Shown here piece by piece: positions 1 to 7,178 of a stretch of DNA of 64,000 nt. This DNA is from Bacteroidia bacterium (GTDB lineage: Bacteria; Bacteroidota; Bacteroidia; Palsa-965): assembly GCA_025454955.1 (NCBI GenBank), contig JALONL010000021.1:23749-87748 (forward strand), in the 5' to 3' direction. Numbering within the stretch: the first letter of the stretch is position 1; each line of letters opens with the position of its first letter. Under the pieces are notes generated by a model. The model worked only from the letters and a program-made list of their open reading frames with translations. It was not told the origin of the DNA and ran no database searches. Made by a program: the position numbers and the translations under genes.

Positions 1-357
1 GACTACATCAACACCCACGGCACTTCAACCCCGCTGGGCGACGTGGCCGAGCTGAAGGCCATACAGAAAGTGTTTGGTGAGCAGGCTTACGCCATGAACA
101 TCAGCGCCACCAAATCAATGACCGGCCACCTGCTTGGCGCTGCCGGTGCTGTGGAAGCTATCGCCACGGTGCTGGCGGTGCAAAACGACATTGTTCCCCC
201 CACCATCAATCACACCACCCCTGACCCGGAAATTGATGCCCGTCTGAACCTGACGTTCGGCAAAGCCCAGCAGCGTGTGGTTCGTGCGGCTATCAGCAAT
301 ACCTTCGGCTTTGGCGGCCACAATGCCGCAGCCGTGTTTAAGAAGTATTCTGCTTAA
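1..357 (+). CDS. fabF: 3-oxoacyl-ACP synthase II, C-terminal part (5' end outside window)
   Basis: This is the last 118 residues of a condensing enzyme that elongates fatty acids in the cytoplasm by joining malonyl-ACP to acyl-ACP. The visible part begins in the active-site stretch [12 protein letters not shown], which carries the first catalytic histidine. It continues with [14 protein letters not shown], which carries the catalytic lysine and second histidine, and ends with the conserved NTFGFGGHN loop. The nucleophilic cysteine lies upstream of the window. rnc follows within 9 bases, and fabF-rnc (often preceded by acpP) is a common Bacteroidota order, so the two are probably co-transcribed. 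The family call is firm. FabF rather than FabB is inferred from that gene order. Confidence 0.95.
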   Translation, partial: DYINTHGTSTPLGDVAELKAIQKVFGEQAYAMNISATKSMTGHLLGAAGAVEAIATVLAVQNDIVPPTINHTTPDPEIDARLNLTFGKAQQRVVRAAISNTFGFGGHNAAAVFKKYSA

Positions 358-365
358 TCGCGCCA

Positions 366-1097
366 TTGATTACTGCACTGAGAATCATTCTGTTCACAAG
401 CGGAAATGATAAGGCTCTGAGCCGCTCACTCCGCAATATGCTGGGATTTTATCCCCGCAACCTCTCCCTTTTCCGCAAAGCCTTCACCCATAGTTCGGTG
501 GCCAATCAGGCCCGCGACCGCAACGAACAGAAAGAAAGCTACGAACGCCTGGAGTTCCTCGGCGATGCCGTACTCAGCGCCGTAATTGCCGATTACCTCT
601 TCAAAAAATTCCCTTACCGCGACGAAGGCTTCCTCACCAAACTCCGTTCGCGCATCGTAAGCAGGCAGCAGTTGGGCAAACTGGCCGTGAAATTCGGCCT
701 CGATAAATTTATTGAAGCCGAAAGCGGGCTCACCGGCCGCAGCAACTCCATAAACGGCGATGTGTTTGAAGCCCTCATCGGCGCCATTTACCTCGACCGC
801 GGCTATGTATTTACCGCCCGTTTCATTCACGAGAAAATTATCCGTCACCACCTCGATATCGACGAAATAGAAAGTACCGATACCGATTTCAAGAGCAAAC
901 TCATTGAGTGGTGCCAGAAAAACAAAAAGGAACTTCGCTTCAATCTCGTGGAGGAAAACGGCAGCGGACAGCAGCGCATGTTTGTAATTGAGATTACCAT
1001 CGACGGCAAAGTACACGGCCGCAGCCAGCACCAGTCGAAAAAACGGGCCGAGCAGGAAGCCGCCGGAGCCTGTCTGGCCGAGTTGGATCTTCCCTAA
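366..1097 (+). CDS. rnc: Ribonuclease III
   Basis: This endoribonuclease cuts double-stranded RNA in rRNA processing and mRNA turnover. The RNase III signature ERLEFLGDAVL spans residues 60-70, with catalytic acids E63 and D67. The second acidic pair lies in GDVFEALIGAIYLD (D132, E135). A double-stranded RNA-binding domain fills roughly residues 170-243 and ends with the usual lysine/alanine-rich helix (SKKRAEQEAAGACL). The start is a TTG 8 bases after the fabF stop. It was chosen because Bacteroidota RNase III proteins usually carry about 25-30 residues before the LGFYP motif. An in-frame ATG at 438 would remove those residues. Length is normal for the family. Confidence 0.93.
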   Translation: MITALRIILFTSGNDKALSRSLRNMLGFYPRNLSLFRKAFTHSSVANQARDRNEQKESYERLEFLGDAVLSAVIADYLFKKFPYRDEGFLTKLRSRIVSRQQLGKLAVKFGLDKFIEAESGLTGRSNSINGDVFEALIGAIYLDRGYVFTARFIHEKIIRHHLDIDEIESTDTDFKSKLIEWCQKNKKELRFNLVEENGSGQQRMFVIEITIDGKVHGRSQHQSKKRAEQEAAGACLAELDLP

Positions 1098-1237
1098 ACT
1101 GCTTTTAGACAGCTTCTTACAGCAGGTTGTCCGCGCCTGCGAAGGCTTTAATCTCTTTTTTATTTCCCCAACCGGGCAACCCTTTGTACCTTTTATCGTC
1201 TTTTAAGCGTAGAATCCGGCAGAACCAGGTTGCAATT

Positions 1238-1822
1238 ATGACGGAAAATGAACTGATCGCGGGTTGCATCAGGCAGGACAGAACCTGCCAGGAGGCATTG
1301 TACAAGCGGTTTTATGGTAAAATGCTGGGTGTTTGCCTGCGTTATGCCAAAGATCGTGAGCAGGCGCGCGATATGCTTCAGGATGGGATGATTAAAGTTT
1401 TTTCCACCATCCGCAATTTTGCAGGCCGGGGATCGCTGGAAGGCTGGGTGAGGAGAATTGTAGTGAATACCGCTGTAGATCACCTTCGCCGCAACAAGCA
1501 TGAATACCTCATTGTATCCACCGTTCACATGCGCGATGGCGATGTGCCCGACCATACAGATGAGGTAGAAGAGGAGGACCTGATAGCCGCACTTTCCGAA
1601 GAACAGATTCTGAAAGCCGTGCAGCAACTCAGCCCCGCCTATCGCACGGTGTTTAACCTGTATGTGCTGGAAAACTTTTCGCACCGGGAAATTGCCGAGC
1701 AGCTCAACATCAGTGAGGGTACTTCCAAGTCTAATCTTGCCAAGGCCCGCTTCCAGCTCAAGAAATTACTCACACACCTAAGCAGACAAAGTGCCGATGA
1801 ACAACGGACAACTACACGATGA
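1238..1822 (+). CDS. ECF-type RNA polymerase sigma factor
   Basis: A 194-residue sigma-70 family protein with the two-domain ECF layout. Region 2 is seen as RYAKDREQARDMLQDGMIKVFSTI followed by GSLEGWVRRIVVNTAVDHLRR. Region 4 is LSPAYRTVFNLYVLENFSHREIAEQL with the DNA-recognition helix ISEGTSKSNLAKAR. It would direct RNA polymerase to a special promoter set. The ATG at 1238 was chosen because the protein then begins directly with the family-typical N-terminus (MTENELIAGCI). The next gene overlaps its 3' end by 26 bases, and that protein has an anti-sigma-like layout, so the two probably form a regulatory pair. The signal it responds to is unknown; see the finding on the PorP-like peptide in its partner. 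Confidence 0.92.
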   Translation: MTENELIAGCIRQDRTCQEALYKRFYGKMLGVCLRYAKDREQARDMLQDGMIKVFSTIRNFAGRGSLEGWVRRIVVNTAVDHLRRNKHEYLIVSTVHMRDGDVPDHTDEVEEEDLIAALSEEQILKAVQQLSPAYRTVFNLYVLENFSHREIAEQLNISEGTSKSNLAKARFQLKKLLTHLSRQSADEQRTTTR

Positions 1823-2435
1823 CCCGCTCTTCCGGGCAGTGCAGGAACGGCTGGGCGACTATGAAGCTCCTTACGAGGCAGCCGACTGGGACGCTATGAG
1901 CCGTTCGCTGGACCAGCTGCCCAATAGAAACCGTTTCCGTATCAGGTTCAGCCTGAATGCGCTGCTGGCTCTCGTAGGAGTGGCCGGAGCCATTGCGCTG
2001 GCCACCTGGATGTTTACGCGAAACGAAAACGCGGCGCAGCCTTTGCCCGCTGTAACGGCAAAACCTGCCACAAAAAACGCACCGTCCCAAACCACTGCAC
2101 CGGTGCCAAACACCCAACTGGCCGTTCAAACACCGGAGATCAGGCCCGAAACGGTTTTGGCAGCGTTGCCTGTGCGTGTGCAGCGAAAAAACAACCATCA
2201 CAGCCCGCTCCTGCATCCCGATCAGTTTCGCTTCGGCGATCAGATTGATCCCATGCGCGGCTTTGTAAAGAAAACAAACGAAGAGGTGGACAGCCTGCAC
2301 GCACCCGCTCAGGACCCACCGTCACTCGACCCGTTCATTAAAAAAGCAACCGGCCCCTCGGCCGACAGTGGCTCCACTTCCGACTCTTCCGGCGATGCCG
2401 GCAAGAGCACCGAAGACAATTCGGAGCCGAAATAA
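1797..2435 (+). CDS. Anti-sigma-factor-like membrane protein with a PorP-like peptide in its tail
   Basis: A 212-residue single-pass membrane protein, overlapping and in phase for co-expression with the ECF sigma gene. The cytoplasmic N-terminus (residues 1-50) contains RLGDYEAPYEAADWDAM, the kind of short helical segment common at the start of Bacteroidota anti-sigma proteins. One hydrophobic helix covers about residues 52-73. The rest is low-complexity, rich in Pro, Thr and Ser, and predicted periplasmic. Residues 146-162 read FGDQIDPMRGFVKKTNE, closely matching FGDQIDPRNGFILTTQE in the PorP/SprF-family protein at 9120-10085. No enzymatic domain is visible. The anti-sigma role is inferred from position and layout, not from a domain hit. 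The ATG at 1797 is preferred over the GTG at 1791. Confidence 0.7.
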   Translation: MNNGQLHDDPLFRAVQERLGDYEAPYEAADWDAMSRSLDQLPNRNRFRIRFSLNALLALVGVAGAIALATWMFTRNENAAQPLPAVTAKPATKNAPSQTTAPVPNTQLAVQTPEIRPETVLAALPVRVQRKNNHHSPLLHPDQFRFGDQIDPMRGFVKKTNEEVDSLHAPAQDPPSLDPFIKKATGPSADSGSTSDSSGDAGKSTEDNSEPK

Positions 2436-2457
2436 TTTTTCCGTTGTTTTGGTTAAT

Positions 2458-2500
2458 AACCGCACTGATTTTATGTTAAATCAGTGCGGTTGTTTTTTTT
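2458..2500 (+). terminator. Rho-independent terminator after the sigma/anti-sigma genes
   Basis: A perfect 14-bp stem (2458-2471 pairing with 2478-2491, core CCGCACTGATTT) closes a 6-base loop. It is followed by G and an eight-T run. It lies 22 bases after the stop codon of the anti-sigma-like gene. Confidence 0.92.
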
Positions 2501-2607
2501 ATTAATGTTGGTACACTAATTGTTTTATCAACAGATTTTCAAACGCTTGCTTCCGTAGAAGGAATTGGACAATTGAACAGGTTTTTTTGTCTGATGTTTT
2601 GCAGTTT

Positions 2608-2716
2608 TCGCAAGGGCTTTATTCAACAAGTTTCATAATCCCTCTGTTGTGTGTGTGGGTGTATTGGCTTTCGTCTGTTCGGAAGCAGCCCGGTGTTTCA
2701 CATAATAATCAGGATT
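2608..2716 (+). promoter_or_regulatory. Conserved 5' leader shared with the second fibre gene
   Basis: The roughly 100 bases before this start codon align with 4961-5068, in front of the second paralogue. Shared blocks, in order, are GGCTTTA-TCAACAAG, CTGTTGTGTGT-like sequence, GGCTTTCGTCTGTTCG followed after one variable base by AAGC, GTTTCAC, and CAG-ATTATGAAACAA running into the coding region. Conservation outside the reading frame suggests an untranslated regulatory leader or promoter, or a recent duplication. The third paralogue does not carry it. Confidence 0.6.
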
Positions 2717-4720
2717 ATGAAACAAAACAACTACAACAACTTACGCCGCAGCGCATTTTTTGCCTCGGTGTTGGCCATGCTGGCCATTTCGCAACGTGCC
2801 GAGGCTCAGTGGCAACTGGGTGGGAATGCACTTGTGGGGCCTACCGCAATGGGATCAAACAATGCGGTTAATGTGCAGTTTGAAACAAATAATGCGGTAA
2901 GAATGACTCTGATAGGTGCGGCCGGGCCTAATCAGGGATTCTTCGGAGTAGGTGTAGCTAATCCCAATACACATTTGGAGGTACTTACCGATATGCGGGT
3001 ACGCAGTACAATTGTAGGTTCGCAGCTTACGTTTACTGCCAATTCGCGTCAGAATATTGATGCCTCCACCGAACTGAGGGTGTCTTCGTTTGGGAATATA
3101 CTACACACATTTGGCACCGGTGGAGCCGGCGCACGGTTTGTAATTAACAGTGGTTCAACGGCCAATCCATTAATGACGATTCTCGATAACGGATTTACCG
3201 GATTCGGCACAACTGCACCATCAGCCAGACTACAGGTATTCGGCGGACAAATTTCGCAGGTGCAGGTTGGTGCTTTCGGTTCGTTTGCCGCGCCTAATGA
3301 GTGGATTGGTATGGGTGTGGCAGGAACGTCAGCATTCCCCATAAACTTTGTGTACGGTTTGGCCATGTCGCGCGCAGGTTTTGCCGGCTATTATAATCTG
3401 GTGGACAACGGCAGCGTGAAAGACATGATAATTGGCTTTGGCAACGAAGGTGCCGCGCTGGGTACTGAGCGTTTGCGTATCCGCAGCATTCTTACCAATG
3501 GTGCAGCAGCACCCGTTAACAAAGACATCATGGTTATTAACCCGAATGGCTACGTAGGTCTGGGCAGCGACCCCGGCGCGGTGGCATTTGCGGTTGATGC
3601 CACGCCCGGTGTACTTCCGGCTGCTCCGGGTCTTGTGCGCGGAATTTCGGTACTCACAAACGGATCCTTTGCAGCACCCGCTGCGGCTTCGTTTGCGTCC
3701 ATCGGCGAATTGGTGAGTTCACTTTGTCCCACCAATTTGGTGGTAGGAATGCGTGGTCAAAACGGACAGGCGGGTGTAAACTGCCAGGTAAATAATACCA
3801 ATGCCGAAATTGTGTGGCAGGATCTTACCTATGGAGGAAATGTGCTTGCCACAACCGGAGCAGAGTCGCGTTTTACATTTAATTTCCGGAACAATGTGGC
3901 CGGGCCCTGCGTACCCGGCAACAGTCGCGAGGTAATGACCATTCTGGCCAATGGCCGTGTGGGTATTAATACTCCCACCCCTGTGGCATTTGGTATTGAT
4001 AATGTACCTCCCACTGCGGGGAACTTTAATAATTATTACCTCGATGTAATCGGTGGCATTCGTGGCGAAGGTTTCTGGGCGTTCTCTGATCAGAAATTCA
4101 AAACCAATGTCGTAACTATTGAGAATCCGATGGAGCAGATAATGAAAATACGAGGTACCCGCTATATTTTCAATGCACCTTCGGCCACAGAAGGCCAGCA
4201 GGGTTATGAGCAGCTTGGCTTTATTGCCCAGGAACTTGAGCAGGTTGTGCCCGAAGCCGTATCGCAGGGCAATGATGGTATTTATGCCGTTAACTACAAC
4301 GCCATCACCCCGCTGCTAGTAGAAGGCATCAAAGAGCAGCAGAACACCATTGTAACACTCACCAACCGCGTAGCCGAACTCGAAAAACAATTAGCCGCAC
4401 AGCAGGGCAACACTGCTCCCACAGGAGCTTTCCAGGATCAGCTTCCGGTTAATCCCGCTTTGGGAAATCTCCAGCAGAACGTGCCCAATCCGTTCAACCA
4501 GCAAACCGTAATCAACTACACCGTGGCACAGAACGCCGGTGTGGCCATGCTTACAATCTACGACCTCAACGGCCGTCAGATTCGTTCGGAACAGCTTAAC
4601 CAGCGCGGTGCCGGTCAGTTTGTAATCAATGCCAACGAACTTGCGCCCGGCATGTACATTTACGCACTTATCGTAGATGGCAAAGCCGCCGACAGCAAGC
4701 GCATGATTGTGACCGAGTAA
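2717..4720 (+). CDS. Secreted fibre-like protein: S74 chaperone domain plus T9SS sorting domain (paralogue 1)
   Basis: A 667-residue secreted protein. An N-terminal signal peptide ends near QRAEAQ. The long middle region has phage-tail-fibre-like beta repeats with recurring NGRVGI / NPNGYVGLG turns. From about residue 450 comes a peptidase S74 (endosialidase-type intramolecular chaperone) domain: FWAFSDQKFKTNV, with S457 and K462 spaced as in the self-cleaving Ser-Lys dyad. YEQLGFIAQELEQVVPEAV and VNYNAITPLLVEGIKEQQ follow, leading into a coiled coil. The last ~85 residues are a type A T9SS C-terminal sorting domain (NVPNPFNQQTVINYTV ... YDLNGRQIRSE ... RMIVTE). The protein probably trimerises and is displayed or released at the cell surface. 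The ATG at 2717 gives a clean signal peptide; the frame stays open further upstream. Confidence 0.88.
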   Translation: MKQNNYNNLRRSAFFASVLAMLAISQRAEAQWQLGGNALVGPTAMGSNNAVNVQFETNNAVRMTLIGAAGPNQGFFGVGVANPNTHLEVLTDMRVRSTIVGSQLTFTANSRQNIDASTELRVSSFGNILHTFGTGGAGARFVINSGSTANPLMTILDNGFTGFGTTAPSARLQVFGGQISQVQVGAFGSFAAPNEWIGMGVAGTSAFPINFVYGLAMSRAGFAGYYNLVDNGSVKDMIIGFGNEGAALGTERLRIRSILTNGAAAPVNKDIMVINPNGYVGLGSDPGAVAFAVDATPGVLPAAPGLVRGISVLTNGSFAAPAAASFASIGELVSSLCPTNLVVGMRGQNGQAGVNCQVNNTNAEIVWQDLTYGGNVLATTGAESRFTFNFRNNVAGPCVPGNSREVMTILANGRVGINTPTPVAFGIDNVPPTAGNFNNYYLDVIGGIRGEGFWAFSDQKFKTNVVTIENPMEQIMKIRGTRYIFNAPSATEGQQGYEQLGFIAQELEQVVPEAVSQGNDGIYAVNYNAITPLLVEGIKEQQNTIVTLTNRVAELEKQLAAQQGNTAPTGAFQDQLPVNPALGNLQQNVPNPFNQQTVINYTVAQNAGVAMLTIYDLNGRQIRSEQLNQRGAGQFVINANELAPGMYIYALIVDGKAADSKRMIVTE

Positions 4721-4740
4721 ATAATTGCAGATATTAAAAA

Positions 4741-4779
4741 AAGTGGCAGGCTCTTTAATGTGGCCTGCCGCTTTTTTTT
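4741..4779 (+). terminator. Rho-independent terminator of fibre paralogue 1
   Basis: An 11-bp stem, AAGTGGCAGGC at 4741-4751 with 4763-4773 (one G-T wobble), is followed by an eight-T run. It lies 20 bases after the stop codon. Confidence 0.9.
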
Positions 4780-4960
4780 AATCGTATGTATTTCAGAAGC
4801 CGGCTTTATTAAACCGCCGTTTTTAGAGGTGCGACCACCATTTTGTTTATAATAAATGTATCTACATTTAAAAAGAATATTAACAGTCTTTCATTCCGTT
4901 GCAGGACAAGAAAAATAGTATGATATACATATATTTTAATGTAATGGATTTGGCATTTTT

Positions 4961-5068
4961 TGCAAAGGCTTTAATCAACAAGAATAATCTGCCTGCTGTT
5001 TTGTGTCTGGGTTCACCGGCTTTCGTCTGTTCGTAAGCGGGCCCGGGTTTCACTAAACAACCAGAATT
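4961..5068 (+). promoter_or_regulatory. Conserved 5' leader of fibre paralogue 2
   Basis: This is the counterpart of the leader at 2608-2716. The most exact block is GGCTTTCGTCTGTTCG at 5018-5033, against 2666-2681. The bases before it (about 4782-4960) are AT-rich and hold no gene that I can support. Confidence 0.6.
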
Positions 5069-6868
5069 ATGAAACAAATTCATTACCACAAAATGCGCCG
5101 CACGGCATTCTTTGCCTCGGTGCTGGCCATGCTGGCCATTAATCAGCGCGCGGAAGCCCAGAACTGGGTGAATGGAGGAAATGCTCTTGCGGCGGCAGGA
5201 ACATTGGGAACAAATACACCGCAAAATTTATTGTTTGAAACCAACAACGTGGTACGTATGTCGGTTGTTGGTTTAGCCGGTTTCAATCAAGGCTTTGTGG
5301 GAGTTAATACTGTGGCTCCTACTTCACGATTTCAGGTGCGTCAGGGTCAAATATCGCAGGTAGAAACAGGTACGTTTGGCAATTTTGTAACAGGCAACGA
5401 TTGGATTGGCTTAGGCGTTGCAGGTTCGCCGCTTGTGCCTATTCCCAGCGTTTATGGTATGGCCATGTCGCGCGCAGGTTCGGCAGGTTATCTCAATCTG
5501 GTTGATAACCCTACCGGACTAAAAGATCTGGTGCTGGCATTTGGTAATGATTTAAGTGTGATTACGCCTTCACGACCCGCGCAGAATTTTATTCTGCGTT
5601 ATCTGGTTACAGATTTTAACAATGGAATCCCTGTGGTGACCCAACGTGATTTTATGACTGTAAACCAATTTGGTTGCGTAGGCTTTAACAGCGCTCCTGG
5701 CCGTACAGCTTTCCTTGTTGATGCTACTCCCACAGCGTTGCCGGGTGCCGATATACGGGCTATTTCAGTACTCACTAATGGCAGTTTCATGACACCGGCA
5801 GCGGCTTCATTTGCCTCGATAGGCGAACTTGAAAGCTCGGTATGCCCCACCACAGGTGTAGTGGGTTTCCGCAGCCAGAATGGATTGGCCGGTGTAAATG
5901 TGCAGGTTGACAACACCAATGCCAATCTCAGTTGGCAGGATTTAAGCTATTCGGGTAACGTAAATGCAACTACCGGAGCAGAGTCGCGCTTTACATTTAA
6001 TTTCCGCAATAACCAGCCCGGGCCCTGCATAGCTGGCAACAACCGCGAGGTAATGACTATTCTGGCCAACGGCCGTGTAGGCATTAATACTGCTACTCCG
6101 GTGGATATAGGCATATTCAACGTGCCGCCCAATGCCGGTGTTTTTGCCAATTTCTACCTCGATGTAAACGGCGGTGTGCGTGCCGAAGGCTTCTGGGCAT
6201 TTTCAGATCAGAAGTTCAAAACCGACGTGGCCACTATTGAAAATCCCATGGAGCGTATCATGAAAATGCGTGGCACAAGCTACGTGTTCAATGCTCCCTC
6301 GGCCGGCGTAGGCCAGAAAGGCTATACACAGCTTGGTTTCATTGCCCAGGAGCTTGAGCAGGTAGTACCCGAAGCCGTAGTAAAAGGCGACGACGGTGTG
6401 TATGCCGTAAACTACAACTCCATTACTCCGCTGCTCGTGGAAGGCATCAAAGTACAGCAAAACGAAATTGTAACCCAGCGCGAACAAATTGCCACCCAGC
6501 AGCAGCGTATCGAAACCCTCGAAGCGCAGGTAGCGGCGCTTACCAAAGCCTCCAACGGTACGGCACCCACCGGCACTTTCCAGGATCAGCTTCCGGTAAA
6601 TCCGGCTCTGGGCAACCTGCAGCAGAACGTGCCCAATCCGTTCAATCAGCAAACCGTAATTAATTTCACCGTGGCCGAAAACGCCGGTGTGGCCATGCTT
6701 ACCATTTACGACCTCAACGGCCGCCAGATTCGTTCCGAGCAGCTTAACCAGCGCGGTGCCGGTCAGTTTGTAATTAATGCCAACGAACTTGCTCCAGGAA
6801 TGTATATTTATGCACTTATTGTGGATGGCAAAGCTGCCGACAGCAAGCGTATGATTGTAACCGAGTAA
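5069..6868 (+). CDS. Secreted fibre-like protein: S74 chaperone domain plus T9SS sorting domain (paralogue 2)
   Basis: A 599-residue paralogue of the preceding gene with a nearly identical signal peptide (ending QRAEAQ), though about 70 residues shorter in the fibre region. The S74 domain starts at FWAFSDQKFKTDV, with the presumed catalytic pair S379 and K384. It continues through YTQLGFIAQELEQVVPEAV and VNYNSITPLLVEGIKVQQ into a clear heptad-like coiled coil (IVTQREQIATQQQRIETLEAQ). The C-terminal 85 residues are a T9SS sorting domain almost identical to those of its neighbours. The start ATG is also the point where the conserved leader ends. It is expected to be exported by Sec, then by T9SS, to the outer face of the cell. 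Confidence 0.88.
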   Translation: MKQIHYHKMRRTAFFASVLAMLAINQRAEAQNWVNGGNALAAAGTLGTNTPQNLLFETNNVVRMSVVGLAGFNQGFVGVNTVAPTSRFQVRQGQISQVETGTFGNFVTGNDWIGLGVAGSPLVPIPSVYGMAMSRAGSAGYLNLVDNPTGLKDLVLAFGNDLSVITPSRPAQNFILRYLVTDFNNGIPVVTQRDFMTVNQFGCVGFNSAPGRTAFLVDATPTALPGADIRAISVLTNGSFMTPAAASFASIGELESSVCPTTGVVGFRSQNGLAGVNVQVDNTNANLSWQDLSYSGNVNATTGAESRFTFNFRNNQPGPCIAGNNREVMTILANGRVGINTATPVDIGIFNVPPNAGVFANFYLDVNGGVRAEGFWAFSDQKFKTDVATIENPMERIMKMRGTSYVFNAPSAGVGQKGYTQLGFIAQELEQVVPEAVVKGDDGVYAVNYNSITPLLVEGIKVQQNEIVTQREQIATQQQRIETLEAQVAALTKASNGTAPTGTFQDQLPVNPALGNLQQNVPNPFNQQTVINFTVAENAGVAMLTIYDLNGRQIRSEQLNQRGAGQFVINANELAPGMYIYALIVDGKAADSKRMIVTE

Positions 6869-6909
6869 GCATACTGCTTAATTTCATTAATTAACATTAA
6901 TTTATGCAG

Positions 6910-6942
6910 GACGGATGGAAGTTATTCACACTTCCATCCGTC
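6910..6942 (+). terminator. Hairpin terminator of fibre paralogue 2
   Basis: A perfect 13-bp stem, GACGGATGGAAGT at 6910-6922 with 6930-6942, has a 7-base loop and is followed by a weak T-rich tract (TTTGATTTT). Confidence 0.8.
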
Positions 6943-7178
6943 TTTGATTTTAAGCAAAGTATCCTTAAAATACATCATTACGCCTTATTTTATTGGTTTT
7001 ACAAATATTTTATTTTCATAATATTTAACATAAATATTAAATTATACAAATAAAAACGCATTTATTGAAAATGTTAAAAAGAACAAATATTCAAATAGTT
7101 CTGTTTTGATGTGGCAAGAATCACCTTCGAATGTCCGGAGTGTGAATTATTGCATAAGTATCATCAAAACACAATACA
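6943..7178 (+). other. AT-rich intergenic region, no gene seen
   Basis: A markedly AT-rich stretch between fibre paralogues 2 and 3. No start-stop frame with codon character, no tRNA and no strong hairpin was found. It does not share the leader sequence of paralogues 1 and 2, so paralogue 3 is probably expressed from a different promoter. Confidence 0.5.
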
